From Candidatus Nitrospira neomarina (GTDB taxonomy: Bacteria; Nitrospirota; Nitrospiria; Nitrospirales; UBA8639), in the NCBI RefSeq assembly GCF_032051675.1, contig NZ_CP116968.1, positions 4,643,001 through 4,707,000 of the forward strand: 64,000 nt of DNA, read 5' to 3'. The notes beneath the pieces were generated by a model. The model was not told the origin of the DNA. It was given only the letters and a program-made list of their open reading frames with translations, and did not search any database. A program made the translations under genes and the position numbers. The stretch's first letter is position 1. Each line of letters begins with the position of its first letter. Shown here piece after piece: positions 35,284-45,645 of this stretch.

Positions 35284-36739
35284 GGGTGTGGAAAAATCCC
35301 ATTGATAATCCCAGTCGGGTCTTCATCGTTTCGGCGATCTGTGGCATAAACGGGTATACGGCCACCGTGAGAAATCGCAAAACCTCCGTGAGATGAAACA
35401 GGACCGTGTGAAGGCGAGGGGTATGACCAGGATCTTTGGCCAACATCCACGGAGCGGTCTTATCAATATATTGATTAGCTGACTGAACCAAACCCCACGT
35501 GGTTTCCAGGGCGCGATTAAATTCTAAGTGGCGAAGATGCGTGTCAATGGAGGGGAAAAGGGATGAAGCCGCCTGCTGGAGTTGACGATCCTGATCGGTT
35601 TCGTGGTTGGCGTCGGGTTGAGGGACGGTATTGTTGGAAAAATTTGCCAGCATCGTAAGAGTTCGGGACAGCAGATTGCCAAGATCGTTGGCCAATTCAG
35701 CGTTATACCGGCTACCGAACGCCGTAATGGAGAAATCTCCATCCTGGCCGAATGGGACTTCCCTCAACAGAAAATAGCGAAAGGCATCAACGCCGAACTC
35801 GTTGACCACGGCATGGGGATCGACAACATTCCCTCGACTTTTTGACATTTTTTCCCCATTCACCGTCCACCAGCCATGCGCAAAGATGGATTGGGGAAGC
35901 GGCAGGTCCAAGCCCATTAACATGGTCGACCAGTAGACGGCATGGGTGGTCAAAATATCTTTCCCGACGAGATGGAGCGACGCGGGCCAGAATTTTGAGG
36001 TGCTGGGAGTTGGAGCGACGTACTCCAGGGCTGACAGGTAATTCACTAAGGCGTCGAACCATACATAAGCCACGCAATCCCGATCAAATGGCAATTCGAT
36101 GCCCCACGATAACCGTGATTTGGGTCGGGAAATTGACAGATCTTCCAGGGGCTTTTGCAGAAACCCTAGGACTTCATTGCGACGGGTGTCCGGCTGAATG
36201 AAGTCGGGATTTGCCTGGATATGCTCCTTCAACCGGTTCTGAAAGCGACTCATGCGATAAAAATAATTTCGTTCACTGACCTGTTCTACTGGTCGCCGAC
36301 AATCCGGGCACAGACCGTTCTCCACATCCTTTTCTGTCCAAAATCGCTCGTCAAAGGTGCAATACCAGCCGGTGTATTCGGCCTGATAAATCAGGTCTTT
36401 GTCATAGAGGGCTTGAAGGTAGCGTTGTACGGTGGCCTGATGTTGAAGATCGGTGGTGCGAATAAATCCATTGTTGGAGATATGCAATTGCGACCAGAGA
36501 TTCTTGAACTTCGGGGTGAGGAGGTCACAATGTGCCTGCGGATCGATTCCGGCCTTGGCTGCAGCCTGCTGGACTTTTTGCCCATGTTCGTCTAATCCGG
36601 TGAGGAAAAAAACCTCATGTCCTGTAAGACGATAAAACCGGGCTAGAACATCGGCCGCGATGGTGGTGTAGGCGTGGCCAATGTGAGGCACATCGTTGAC
36701 ATAATAAATAGGGGTGGTGACATAAAACGTGTTGGACAT
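35228..36739 (-). CDS. metG: methionyl-tRNA synthetase, catalytic and anticodon-binding body (frameshifted at C-terminus)
   Basis: 503 residues. Class I synthetase motifs: [20 protein letters not shown] with the HIGH motif, [17 protein letters not shown], the zinc-like CPDCRRP, and the KMSKS loop in [16 protein letters not shown]. The anticodon-binding helical domain follows. After about residue 475 the frame departs from family sequence ([13 protein letters not shown]), whereas the neighbouring frame reads the expected [14 protein letters not shown]. One extra A on the minus strand near 35302-35303 would explain this. It sits 86 bases after holB in a tmk-holB-metG run. Aminoacylation core is complete. 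Confidence 0.88.
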   Translation of the reverse strand: MSNTFYVTTPIYYVNDVPHIGHAYTTIAADVLARFYRLTGHEVFFLTGLDEHGQKVQQAAAKAGIDPQAHCDLLTPKFKNLWSQLHISNNGFIRTTDLQHQATVQRYLQALYDKDLIYQAEYTGWYCTFDERFWTEKDVENGLCPDCRRPVEQVSERNYFYRMSRFQNRLKEHIQANPDFIQPDTRRNEVLGFLQKPLEDLSISRPKSRLSWGIELPFDRDCVAYVWFDALVNYLSALEYVAPTPSTSKFWPASLHLVGKDILTTHAVYWSTMLMGLDLPLPQSIFAHGWWTVNGEKMSKSRGNVVDPHAVVNEFGVDAFRYFLLREVPFGQDGDFSITAFGSRYNAELANDLGNLLSRTLTMLANFSNNTVPQPDANHETDQDRQLQQAASSLFPSIDTHLRHLEFNRALETTWGLVQSANQYIDKTAPWMLAKDPGHTPRLHTVLFHLTEVLRFLTVAVYPFMPQIAETMKTRLGLSMGFFHTRVARIPSLGGIPLYRANQ

Positions 36740-36825
36740 GAGAAGACATCCTCTGTTAGCTCCGAACCCACATGTGCCACACGACTCGGGTGGTTGCAGA
36801 ACCGGGGTAAGCAGGTTATTGATGG

Positions 36826-37857
36826 TTAAGCGAGCCCTGGTGAATGCGAGAATTCCAATTGGTTGTGGAGATGGAAGAAAAATTGTTCCAATCCGATTTG
36901 CATATTAAGATTTCGTTGTTGCCCTCGTTCGAGTTGGTTGAGTTCATGGATTAAGTTCAGAAGTGAAGAAGGGGTGATCTGTAGAGACAACTCGCGAAGC
37001 GCCGTTTCTTGATCCTGGTACAAGGTGGGAGACAAGGACTGATCCAGGGTCAGCAATAGCAAGTCCCTGAGCCCTGCCCAAAACCAATGAATCGCTTCCT
37101 GTACTTGGTTCGATTTGACCAGGCCTTCACTCATATCCATCACCCGTGAAGCCGACGCCGTATGTTCCCCAAATAACAATGCCCAGTATTGACGGATTTT
37201 TACCTTTAATTCTGTGGGGTCACAAGCCAAAGCTGAACCCAACCGGCCTTCGGCAAATGCTGCGACTAACCGGTTATCCTGGTCTTCCCTGTCCGTCCGT
37301 TCCTTCAGGAATTCATAAATGCTGGCAGAGGGCAGCGGGGCAAATCTCAACGTAATACATCGAGACCGAATCGTTGCCAAAAGGTGCTCCGGACGGCTGG
37401 TGATCAGGAGAAAGAGGCAATGATCTGGCGGATCCTCCAATGTCTTGAGCAAGGCGTTGGCTGCTTCTGTCGTCATTGAGTCGGCCTGATCAATGAGGCA
37501 AATCTTATGTGATCCCAGGAGAGGACGATAAATGACCAGATGTTCGATGTCCCGAATTTGATCAATGGTAATTTTGGGATTCTGCTTTTGCGTATCTTCA
37601 GGTTGAACCAACAAAAAGTCGGGATGAGTGGCCTGGGCGATTTGATGACATGACCGGCACTGGCCGCAGGCATCGGGTGTTGGTGCGATTTCTGGGACCT
37701 CGCAATGGAGATATTGGGCAAGTGCGATAGCGGTGAGTCGTTTCCCAATGGTCGGTTCTCCGTGAAAGAGATAGGCATGACCCAGATGATTGGTGGAGAC
37801 CGCTGTTTGGAGCCATTTAATTGGGCGTTGATGCCCGATGAGATCTCGAAACGCCAT
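36826..37857 (-). CDS. holB: DNA polymerase III subunit delta prime
   Basis: 343 residues. FRDLIGHQRPIKWLQTAV opens the clamp-loader AAA+ fold; the P-loop reads GEPTIGKR, with Arg instead of Ser/Thr after the Lys, in line with a delta-prime stator that does not hydrolyse ATP. A zinc-binding cluster CGQCRSC lies at about 63-69. LIDQADSMTTEAANALLKTL and TSRPEHLLATIRSRC are the Walker B and sensor regions (SRC motif). Together with tau/gamma and delta it loads the beta clamp. Its start overlaps the tmk 3' end by 41 bases. Confidence 0.9.
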   Translation of the reverse strand: MAFRDLIGHQRPIKWLQTAVSTNHLGHAYLFHGEPTIGKRLTAIALAQYLHCEVPEIAPTPDACGQCRSCHQIAQATHPDFLLVQPEDTQKQNPKITIDQIRDIEHLVIYRPLLGSHKICLIDQADSMTTEAANALLKTLEDPPDHCLFLLITSRPEHLLATIRSRCITLRFAPLPSASIYEFLKERTDREDQDNRLVAAFAEGRLGSALACDPTELKVKIRQYWALLFGEHTASASRVMDMSEGLVKSNQVQEAIHWFWAGLRDLLLLTLDQSLSPTLYQDQETALRELSLQITPSSLLNLIHELNQLERGQQRNLNMQIGLEQFFFHLHNQLEFSHSPGLA

Positions 37858-38614
37858 GCTGAGGGGTCCCTTTCGTCCGGACTCGCTTGATGATGCGTCT
37901 GGGTTGAGGAGTGATGTGAGCCAGGCATGTCGATGGCAACGACTGAATGAGGCGTGTCATCTCGGATGTAATGAGAGCGTTCAGGATCTCGGGGGATTGC
38001 CTGGCATCCAATGTTTGAATGCGTTGGGGGTGCTGTTTAGCGAGGGCGATAAAGCCTCGACGCACTCGTTGATGGAAATCCAAGGATTCCTGGTCAAGCC
38101 GATTTTGGTGTCGGGCCTGCTGTCGCCTCGCCAACCCTTCTTGGGTCGGGAGATCGAGTAAAAACGTAAGGTGTGGAGTCAGTCCTTCCGTGGCGAATTG
38201 ATGGGAATGCTTGAGAAAGGTGATATCACGGTGTCGTCCGTATCCCTGGTAGGCCAGAGTTGAATCAAAAAACCGGTCACACAGAACAATCATGCCTTTT
38301 AACAGGGCTGGCCGAATCACATGAGCCACATGTTGGGACCGGGCAGCAAAAATTAGAGCTGTTTCGCATTCTGGAGTTATGATTTCTTTGTTGGATTTGG
38401 TTTTAGAGTGGGAAAGCAGAAGGCGACGAATGGCCTCAGACAATGGAGTTCCTCCAGGCTCACGGGTTTCTAATACCTGATAGCCCTGGGCTCGAAGTCC
38501 TCGTGCCAATCGGTGGCATTGTGTGGTCTTTCCAGAGCCTTCTGTGCCTTCGAAAGTGATAAATAACCCTGAAGACAGGCTCTGGTTCCCTTTTGCATGG
38601 TTTCTCGGTTTCAT
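37817..38614 (-). CDS. tmk: thymidylate kinase
   Basis: 265 residues; usual length is about 210. P-loop EGTEGSGKTTQCHRLA (about 22-37), the DRX-like ETREPGGTPLSEAIRRLLL segment, and LCDRFFDSTLAYQGYGR (substrate and LID area) are all present. It phosphorylates dTMP to dTDP. The C-terminal 45 residues (basic, Ser/Arg-rich) extend past the usual end and overlap holB by 41 bases; they may be non-conserved read-out of an out-of-frame overlap. First gene of the tmk-holB-metG run, with a divergent intergenic region before the DUF502 gene. Confidence 0.9.
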   Translation of the reverse strand: MKPRNHAKGNQSLSSGLFITFEGTEGSGKTTQCHRLARGLRAQGYQVLETREPGGTPLSEAIRRLLLSHSKTKSNKEIITPECETALIFAARSQHVAHVIRPALLKGMIVLCDRFFDSTLAYQGYGRHRDITFLKHSHQFATEGLTPHLTFLLDLPTQEGLARRQQARHQNRLDQESLDFHQRVRRGFIALAKQHPQRIQTLDARQSPEILNALITSEMTRLIQSLPSTCLAHITPQPRRIIKRVRTKGTPQHGVSRSHRASTPN

Positions 38615-38779
38615 GGAAATCTGCCCTGATCGATCCTAGTCTAAGTCATTGAAATTCGCAAGAAAAGTCTTGCAGGAGTCCCATCCTGATTGTAAGATGC
38701 GGTAGTATTACGGTGACTTCCTACCTCTCCCGTAAAGACCGTGCCTGCTCTGTGTGGCGGGTATAAGGTGGATTTTCTC

Positions 38780-39457
38780 ATGAATACCCTTCGCGCCTCT
38801 CTCAGACGTTATTTTTTGACAGGCCTGTTGGTAATTACCCCAATTTGGGGAACGATTCTGATTTTAAAAACTTTGTTTGTGACTGTGGATAGTATCCTTG
38901 GCACGGCATTAGCGGACCTGGTGTTGCCGGATTATTACTTCCCCGGTCTAGGTATTTTGGCGTTATTGCTATTGATTTTTTCAGCCGGGGTCTTTGCCAC
39001 AAATTTTTTGGGAAAACGATTGGTCGTCCGGTGGGAAGAAATTTTAGATCGTGTTCCGATTGTACGTGGTATTTATGCCACGTTAAAGTCGATGATGGAC
39101 ATCTTATCATTCAAACAACGGGAAAAATATAACAAAGTGGTGATGATTCAATTTCCCAAAGAGGGAAACTATTGTTTGTCTTTTGTTACGGGGGAAACCC
39201 GAAAGGAAATCCAGAATCTGGCTCCGGAGCCTCTGGTCCATGTGTTTGTCCCCACATCTCCGAATCCAACCTCGGGCTATTTTCTCCTGGTTCCCGAGAG
39301 TGAAGTTATTCCTGTAGATATGGGGGTCGAGGAAGCCATGAAGCTGATTGTTTCAGGCGGGTTCTATTCTCCTCCTGATAAGTCATCTAGCATTGAAATT
39401 GCAAAAAAACGGGATAGAATGACCCTCAAGGACTCACCGAAAGTCCAAACCCCATGA
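38780..39457 (+). CDS. DUF502 family membrane protein
   Basis: 225 residues from ATG 38780, preceded by AAGGTGG at about eight bases; a frame-open start at 38741 is less likely. RRYFLTGLLVITPIWGTILI is the conserved first transmembrane segment, and a second follows (LGILALLLLIFSAGVFATNF). FVPTSPNPTSGYFLLVP near residue 170 is the family signature. DUF502 proteins are inner-membrane proteins of unclear function found in Gram-negative and photosynthetic bacteria. It lies 22 bases upstream of glmU and is probably cotranscribed with it. Confidence 0.85.
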   Translation: MNTLRASLRRYFLTGLLVITPIWGTILILKTLFVTVDSILGTALADLVLPDYYFPGLGILALLLLIFSAGVFATNFLGKRLVVRWEEILDRVPIVRGIYATLKSMMDILSFKQREKYNKVVMIQFPKEGNYCLSFVTGETRKEIQNLAPEPLVHVFVPTSPNPTSGYFLLVPESEVIPVDMGVEEAMKLIVSGGFYSPPDKSSSIEIAKKRDRMTLKDSPKVQTP

Positions 39458-39479
39458 GAAGAGACCTTTAACGAAGGGT

Positions 39480-41003
39480 ATGACAGGCGTAATGAGTGGT
39501 AAAAAAAACACGGCCGCCATGATTCTGGCGGCGGGACAAGGAACCCGCATGAAATCGGCTTTGCCTAAAGTCTTGCATCGTGTGGCCGGTCGTCCCATGC
39601 TGTGGTATGCCGCGAACTTAGCCAGGCAAGTGTCTACCCAGACCGTTGCCATTGTGGTTGGCCATGGATCGGAACAGGTCCAGGCCTATCTCGAACGAGA
39701 AAAGGCTAATTTTGAGCCGTTTGAAGTGGTAATTCAGGAGAAACAATTAGGGACGGGACATGCCGTTCAACAGGCCTACCCAGTCTGTACCAGGAACGAC
39801 GCCAAGCAGGCCGACCAATTCTTAATTCTCAATGGCGATTCCCCCTTATTAACGCAGGCCACTCTCACTTCCCTTGTTGATTATCATCAATCTGAAAAAG
39901 CCGGCCTGACAATCTTAACGACGGTCATTCCGGAATCACGAGGATACGGACGGGTGGTTCGCGGGCCATCAGGCGAAATCCGTCGTGTTGTCGAGGATCA
40001 AGATTGCTCAGCGGAAGAACGAAGTATTTCGGAAATCAATGTTGGGACGTATGTCGTGGATGGCCCCTTCCTTGGAAAGGCGTTGAGCCAATTGCGTCCG
40101 CAAAATGCCCAAGGGGAATATTACATCACCGATATTATTGAAGTGGCTGTCCAGCAAGGACTGAAAGTTGTGGCATGGATAACCAATGACCATTTGGAGA
40201 CGACTGGGATTAATACCAGAGAACATCTGGCTATGGCCGAAAAAGAAATGCGACGACGAATTTGCCAGCGTCTCATGTTGTCAGGTGTCACCATGCTGGA
40301 TCCGGAACGAGTGATTATTGACGATGGAGTTGAGGTCGGAAGGGATACCACCCTGTATCCAGGAGTCATGCTTGAAGGCCGGACCGTCATTGGAGCCAAT
40401 TGCGTTATTCAAGGCAATTCGAGGCTGAACAATTGCCTTGTCGGCAATAATGTTCTCATTCAGGATTCGTGCGTCTTGCTGGAAGCCAGGATAGAAGAGG
40501 GGGCGGTCATCGGGCCTTTTGCGCATTTGCGTCCAGGGAGCCATATTCACCGAAAAGGCAAGGTCGGTAATTTTGTGGAATTAAAACAGACGGAAGTGGG
40601 AGAAGGGTCGAAGGTCAATCATTTGAGTTATCTCGGAGATACCATGGTTGGCCGGAATGTGAATATCGGCGCCGGGACCATTACCTGCAACTACGATGGA
40701 TTTCGAAAGGCACAGACAAAGATCGAGGACAATGTCTTTATTGGGAGCGATGTGCAATTAATTGCCCCGGTGACGATAGGGGAAGGGGCGTTGATTGCGG
40801 CAGGGACCACTGTCACAAAAAATATACCGCCCAATGCCTTGGGCATTTCTCGAGTCGCGCAAGTCAATAAGGAAGGTACGGCGGCGAAACGGCGAGAAAT
40901 TCTGGCTTCTTCCTCAGCCGCCCATGGTCAGGCCAAAGAGCAAAGTGACCCGGCAGAGTCGCCACTCCGACCGAACCCTCAGGAGCAAAAAGACCCTGTC
41001 TAG
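39480..41003 (+). CDS. glmU: bifunctional UDP-N-acetylglucosamine pyrophosphorylase / glucosamine-1-phosphate N-acetyltransferase
   Basis: 507 residues (family about 455-460), ATG 39492 being an alternative start. N-terminal uridyltransferase: MILAAGQGTRMKSALPKVLH, GTGHAVQQA, LNGDSPLL. C-terminal left-handed beta helix with hexapeptide repeats (VIGPFAHLRPGSHIHRKGKV, NHLSYLGDTMVGRNVNIGAG) and the acetyltransferase catalytic region. It makes UDP-GlcNAc for peptidoglycan and lipopolysaccharide. The last about 45 residues are a polar Ser/Ala/Pro tail not usual in the family. It is followed by glmS, making a UDP-GlcNAc supply pair. Confidence 0.95.
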   Translation: MTGVMSGKKNTAAMILAAGQGTRMKSALPKVLHRVAGRPMLWYAANLARQVSTQTVAIVVGHGSEQVQAYLEREKANFEPFEVVIQEKQLGTGHAVQQAYPVCTRNDAKQADQFLILNGDSPLLTQATLTSLVDYHQSEKAGLTILTTVIPESRGYGRVVRGPSGEIRRVVEDQDCSAEERSISEINVGTYVVDGPFLGKALSQLRPQNAQGEYYITDIIEVAVQQGLKVVAWITNDHLETTGINTREHLAMAEKEMRRRICQRLMLSGVTMLDPERVIIDDGVEVGRDTTLYPGVMLEGRTVIGANCVIQGNSRLNNCLVGNNVLIQDSCVLLEARIEEGAVIGPFAHLRPGSHIHRKGKVGNFVELKQTEVGEGSKVNHLSYLGDTMVGRNVNIGAGTITCNYDGFRKAQTKIEDNVFIGSDVQLIAPVTIGEGALIAAGTTVTKNIPPNALGISRVAQVNKEGTAAKRREILASSSAAHGQAKEQSDPAESPLRPNPQEQKDPV

Positions 41004-41135
41004 TGCCCAATTTTGAGAAACGAAGTCGAGCGATATCTGGCCGGGCCCATGAGTTTTCATCCAGGCTGATCGATACCATCCCGATCTTTCCAATATCATT
41101 TGGAAAAAATGGTGCGATGTAAGGAGCGTTAGAGT

Positions 41136-42965
41136 ATGTGTGGAATCATCGGATATGTTGGAGATGAATCAGCGACTCCTATTTTAGTGGCGGGGCTACA
41201 ACGGTTGGAATATCGAGGGTACGACTCCGCCGGAATTGCGATTCAACATAATGGCGAGTTGAAAATTCGAAGGACGGTGGGCAAGCTCACCAATCTTCAG
41301 GCCGTATTGCAAAGCGGGGCCGTTGCCGGAACAATAGGAATCGGTCATACGCGTTGGGCCACGCATGGTCGGCCATCTGAACAAAATGCCCATCCTCACC
41401 GTTCGGGAGAGATTGTTCTTGTCCATAACGGAATCATTGAAAATTTTCTTGATCTCCGCCATCGATTGGAATGCGAAGGCTATCGGTTTGAGTCTGAGAC
41501 CGACACCGAGGTGATTGCACACCTCTTATCTTCGCTCACGATAAAAGGGCATGGGCTTCAAGAGGCCGTCAGATTAATTGCCAATGAGCTCCATGGGAGT
41601 TATGCCATTGCCGTGATGTCGCTGGCTGAGCCGGGACGCATCGTCGTCAGTCGTTCAGGATGTCCCCTGGTGATTGGTCAGAATGGAAAAGGGGCCTTTT
41701 TGGCCTCTGATGTCACGCCTCTCCTAGCCCATATCCGGGAGGTGGTGTTTCTCGAAGACGGAGATGTGGGCATTTTAGAAGATTCCGGTATCACTATTTT
41801 TAATTCCGATGGCCAACCGAAAAGCTTCAACCCTGTTACCATTGATTGGGATGCTGAGGCGGCTGAAAAGGGAGGCTATCCGGATTTCATGATGAAGGAA
41901 ATCCACGAACAGCCACAAGTGATCATGGATACGCTTCGGGGCCGGTTTCAATATGAAACGGGCGAAGCGGATCTTCCGGATTTGGCCATGACTGACGAGG
42001 AGTTGCTCAACGCCAGGCGAATCTGGATCGTGGCATGTGGGACGTCTTGGCACTCAGGGCTCGTCGGGAAATATTTATTTGAAGAAATGATTCGACGCCC
42101 CGTTCAGGTGGATATTGGTTCAGAGTTCAGGTACCGGGAGCCAATGATACAAAAAGACGATTTGTTTATTGCCATTTCACAATCAGGCGAGACGGCGGAT
42201 ACATTGGCCGCAGCACGGGAAGCCAAGCACCGGGGTGCCCGTGTCCTGGCGATTGTGAATGTGGTGGGAAGTACGCTGGCTCGCGAAGCCGATGGAGTGA
42301 TTTACACGAGATGTGGTCCTGAAATTAGTGTGGCTTCCACGAAAGCCTTTACCGGGCAGGTGATTGCCTTATATCTCTTGGCCTTGCATGTGGGACGTGT
42401 GCGTCGCACGTTAAGTCCGGAAGAAGGACGGTGGTGGTTGGACCATTTTCTCAAGCTTCCCGGCCAAGTCGAGCATATTCTCAAGCAGGAAGCGTCGATC
42501 CAAGCGATTGCCCAGCGGCATTATGAAAAACGAAATTTTTTGTATTTGGGTCGGGGGATTAATTATCCCATTGCCCTGGAAGGTGCCTTAAAACTCAAAG
42601 AAATCTCCTATATCCATGCCGAGGGATATGCGGCGGGGGAGATGAAGCATGGTCCCATTGCATTGATTGATGAGGACATGCCTGTGGTTGTGCTGTCGCC
42701 GAAAGATCGGCTCTACGAAAAGTCTGTCAGTAATCTGATGGAAGTGCGCGCCAGGAGTGCCCCCGTGATTGCCTTTGTGACCGAAGGGGATCATGCCTTG
42801 GATCAGGTTGCCGATCATGTGTTCGCGATTCCTGCTGTCCATGCGCTCTTGACCCCGATTCTGTTTACCGTCGGCCTTCAACTGCTGGCCTATCATATTG
42901 CGGTGTTGCGTGGGGTAGATATTGACCGTCCGAGAAATCTTGCCAAGAGTGTGACGGTTGAGTAA
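41136..42965 (+). CDS. glmS: glutamine-fructose-6-phosphate aminotransferase (isomerizing)
   Basis: 609 residues, the family length. After Met removal the catalytic Cys of the glutaminase domain is N-terminal (MCGIIGYVG); HTRWATHGRPSEQNAHPH binds glutamine. Two SIS domains follow, with WHSGLVGKYLFEE, ISQSGETADTLAAAREAK, VASTKAFTGQ and the C-terminal LAKSVTVE. Makes glucosamine-6-phosphate from fructose-6-phosphate and glutamine. AAGGAG upstream sets the start. No glmS ribozyme is visible in the 132-base gap upstream, which is expected outside Firmicutes. Confidence 0.96.
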   Translation: MCGIIGYVGDESATPILVAGLQRLEYRGYDSAGIAIQHNGELKIRRTVGKLTNLQAVLQSGAVAGTIGIGHTRWATHGRPSEQNAHPHRSGEIVLVHNGIIENFLDLRHRLECEGYRFESETDTEVIAHLLSSLTIKGHGLQEAVRLIANELHGSYAIAVMSLAEPGRIVVSRSGCPLVIGQNGKGAFLASDVTPLLAHIREVVFLEDGDVGILEDSGITIFNSDGQPKSFNPVTIDWDAEAAEKGGYPDFMMKEIHEQPQVIMDTLRGRFQYETGEADLPDLAMTDEELLNARRIWIVACGTSWHSGLVGKYLFEEMIRRPVQVDIGSEFRYREPMIQKDDLFIAISQSGETADTLAAAREAKHRGARVLAIVNVVGSTLAREADGVIYTRCGPEISVASTKAFTGQVIALYLLALHVGRVRRTLSPEEGRWWLDHFLKLPGQVEHILKQEASIQAIAQRHYEKRNFLYLGRGINYPIALEGALKLKEISYIHAEGYAAGEMKHGPIALIDEDMPVVVLSPKDRLYEKSVSNLMEVRARSAPVIAFVTEGDHALDQVADHVFAIPAVHALLTPILFTVGLQLLAYHIAVLRGVDIDRPRNLAKSVTVE

Positions 42966-43041
42966 GGCGTCCTTCCGATTTCCCACCAGAGTTTTTCCTG
43001 CTTGGTTCTCACGGCTTCTAACAGGTGGAGTGTATTGAGTC

Positions 43042-44136
43042 ATGGAGACCATGATTGTGACCGGAGGCGCTGGTTTTATTGGCGCCAATTTTGTCCGGAT
43101 GGCCCTTCAAAAGACCGAGGCACGAATTGTCGTCGTGGACAAATTGACGTATGCGGGTCATCGAGAAAACCTTGATGGATTGTGGGACCATCCTCATCTA
43201 GTATTTATCCAGGCAGATATTGCCGATGCGGGTGAGATGACCAGGATGATGGATTCATTTTCTCCCAGGTGGTTACTGAATTTTGCCGCTGAATCGCATG
43301 TGGACCGGTCCATCGACGACCCTTATCCCTTTATTCACACGAATGTCACGGGTACCCTGGTCTTATTAGAGGTGGTCAAGCGATTTCTGAAACAAGGACA
43401 TGCTGATCATCGCCAACGTTTTCGGTTCCTGCATGTTTCAACTGATGAAGTGTATGGGACGTTGGGGCCGACAGGATTGTTCTCCGAAGAGACCCCTTAT
43501 GCCCCCAATTCCCCGTATGCGGCGTCGAAAGCCAGCGCTGATCATTTGGTGCGGGCTTTTCATCACACGTACGGTCTTCCAATCCTGATGACTAATTGTT
43601 CCAATAACTATGGGCCCTATCAATTTCCCGAAAAGCTTATTCCTCTCATGGTCTTGAATGCCTTAGAAGGGAAGCCTCTTCCAATTTATGGGAACGGGCA
43701 GAATATACGGGACTGGTTGTTTGTAGAGGATCATTGTGAGGGCCTACTCCTGGTCCTTCAGGAAGGAACGCCTGGAGAAAAATATAACCTGGGCGGGCGA
43801 TCAGAACGATCGAACCTTGATGTGGTGGACGCCCTATGCCGGATCTTGGAAGAGGTCGCCCCGGGTGGATCCAATCCTTTTCTGTCTCAACGGGGCATCA
43901 CACGATATGCAGACCTGAAAATATTTGTGGCTGACCGGCCCGGGCATGATTTTCGTTATGGCATTGATACCACCAAAGTTCACTCGCAATTGGGGTGGAG
44001 CCCACGCCACTCTTTCGAATCTGGCTTGCAGCAGACGATTGAATGGTACGCGGCCAATCGTCAATGGTGTCAGGCCGTGACCGCGAACTCCTATCAACGG
44101 GAACGGCTCGGGCTAGCCTCTGTCCCATCGATTTAG
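43042..44136 (+). CDS. rfbB: dTDP-glucose 4,6-dehydratase
   Basis: 364 residues. NAD-binding GGAGFIGANFVRMAL at the N-terminus; NFAAESHVDRSIDDPYPF; VSTDEVYGTLG; catalytic YAASKASADHLVRAFHHTYG with the Tyr-x3-Lys pair; NCSNNYGPYQFPEKLIPL. Second step of dTDP-L-rhamnose synthesis. The four rhamnose genes follow in the order B, A, C, D with short gaps or overlaps, forming an operon. The C-terminal 30 residues are longer than usual. The rhamnose would be used by glycosyltransferases of the polysaccharide locus. Confidence 0.95.
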   Translation: METMIVTGGAGFIGANFVRMALQKTEARIVVVDKLTYAGHRENLDGLWDHPHLVFIQADIADAGEMTRMMDSFSPRWLLNFAAESHVDRSIDDPYPFIHTNVTGTLVLLEVVKRFLKQGHADHRQRFRFLHVSTDEVYGTLGPTGLFSEETPYAPNSPYAASKASADHLVRAFHHTYGLPILMTNCSNNYGPYQFPEKLIPLMVLNALEGKPLPIYGNGQNIRDWLFVEDHCEGLLLVLQEGTPGEKYNLGGRSERSNLDVVDALCRILEEVAPGGSNPFLSQRGITRYADLKIFVADRPGHDFRYGIDTTKVHSQLGWSPRHSFESGLQQTIEWYAANRQWCQAVTANSYQRERLGLASVPSI

Positions 44137-44208
44137 GGGCGGGAACGTTCTCGCCTTTTGGCAAAGTATCATGAGGATGATGAAGACATTGGGATGCAAA
44201 GGGATACG

Positions 44209-45084
44209 ATGAAGGGAATCATCCTAGCGGGTGGATCGGGAACCCGGCTCTATCCCCTAACCCACGCCGTCAGCAAACAACTCATGCCGGTTTTTGATAA
44301 ACCGATGATCTATTATCCCTTGTCGACTCTCATGCTGGCTGGAATCCGGGATATTTTGGTAATCACCACCCCGCATGAGCAGGAAGGGTTTGTCCGGTTG
44401 TTAGGTGATGGCAGTCATCTTGGGTTAACGATCGGCTACCAAGTGCAACCCCGGCCGGAAGGAATTGCGCAAGCCTTTGTGATTGGGCGTGAGTTTATTG
44501 GAAAGGATCGGGTGGCGCTCATTCTTGGGGATAATATTTTCTATGGGCATGGACTGTCTCGCTATCTTCAGGAAGCGGCCTCTCAGTCCACAGGGGCTCA
44601 AGTCTTTGCCTACCAGGTACGGGATCCCGAACGATACGGTGTGGTGACCTTTAATGATCACGGGCAAGCCACCAGCCTGGAGGAAAAGCCCGCCCGTCCC
44701 AAGTCGCCCTATGCCGTAACCGGATTATATTTTTATGACAACCGGGTTGTGAGTATCGCCGACTCTCTCAAGCCTTCGGCGAGAAATGAACTAGAAATCA
44801 CTGATGTGAATAAAAACTATTTAGAAGCCGGATCGCTACATGTGCGGGTGCTCGGGCGTGGCATTGCCTGGTTGGATACGGGGACTCATGAATCTCTCAT
44901 GCAAGCGGCCCATTATATTCAAGTTTTACAAGAACGACAGGGCCTGATGGTTTCCTGTCCGGAAGAAATCGCCTACAAAATGGGGTACATTCAGCCAGAT
45001 GACGTATCCCGTTTAGCTACGAAAATGAAAGACAACGGGTACGGACAATACTTGTTGCATTTGATCAATCAGGGGCAGGAGTAA
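44209..45084 (+). CDS. rfbA: glucose-1-phosphate thymidylyltransferase
   Basis: 291 residues. The start is placed at ATG 44209 because AAAGGGA lies six bases upstream and the protein then begins [20 protein letters not shown], as in the family; in-frame TTG 44158 and ATG 44194 are not supported. Other motifs: [34 protein letters not shown], and the LDTGTHESL catalytic region. Condenses dTTP and glucose-1-phosphate, the first committed step to dTDP-rhamnose; feedback inhibited by dTDP-rhamnose in the family. Confidence 0.95.
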   Translation: MKGIILAGGSGTRLYPLTHAVSKQLMPVFDKPMIYYPLSTLMLAGIRDILVITTPHEQEGFVRLLGDGSHLGLTIGYQVQPRPEGIAQAFVIGREFIGKDRVALILGDNIFYGHGLSRYLQEAASQSTGAQVFAYQVRDPERYGVVTFNDHGQATSLEEKPARPKSPYAVTGLYFYDNRVVSIADSLKPSARNELEITDVNKNYLEAGSLHVRVLGRGIAWLDTGTHESLMQAAHYIQVLQERQGLMVSCPEEIAYKMGYIQPDDVSRLATKMKDNGYGQYLLHLINQGQE

Positions 45085-45090
45085 CCGGAT

Positions 45091-45645
45091 ATGAAATTTC
45101 TCCCAACCCGACTCCCGGAGGTTCTGATCGTCGAACCTGATGTGTACCGGGACCAACGCGGATGGTTTTTAGAAACGTATCATATACAAAAGTATCAGGA
45201 GGCAGGGATTCTGCCTCCATTTGTCCAGGATAATTGCTCATCGTCGGTTCTCGGGACCCTTCGTGGGCTCCATTTTCAAATGGCTCGCCCACAAGGGAAG
45301 CTCATTCGGGTGATACGTGGGGAAATTTTTGATGTCGCAGTCGACATTCGCAAAGGGTCTCCGACCTTTGCCTCATGGGTGGGGGTGACCTTATCGGCAG
45401 AGGAGTTCAGACAGATTTATGTTCCTATGGGGTTTGCCCATGGATTTTGTGTCCTCAGCGATGTGGCGGAAGTGGAGTACAAATGTACCGATGTCTATGC
45501 ACCGGGTGGTGAAGTGACCATTCGATGGAATGATCCCCGTATTGGCATTCAATGGCCGATCGCACAGCCACTTCTCTCTACAAAGGATGCTGCCGGACAG
45601 GTCCTTGACGAACTGTGCGATCAGCTTCCGGAATATCAACCATGA
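45091..45645 (+). CDS. rfbC: dTDP-4-dehydrorhamnose 3,5-epimerase
   Basis: 184 residues, a cupin fold. Motifs: [40 protein letters not shown] with the catalytic His, [17 protein letters not shown], and [13 protein letters not shown]. Third step of dTDP-rhamnose synthesis. Its stop overlaps the next start (ATGA), a sign of translational coupling within rfbBACD. Confidence 0.95.
   Translation: MKFLPTRLPEVLIVEPDVYRDQRGWFLETYHIQKYQEAGILPPFVQDNCSSSVLGTLRGLHFQMARPQGKLIRVIRGEIFDVAVDIRKGSPTFASWVGVTLSAEEFRQIYVPMGFAHGFCVLSDVAEVEYKCTDVYAPGGEVTIRWNDPRIGIQWPIAQPLLSTKDAAGQVLDELCDQLPEYQP

Noticed and set aside
41004-41135. glmS ribozyme upstream of glmS
   Set aside because: No core sequence of the ribozyme is recognisable; the gap is short.
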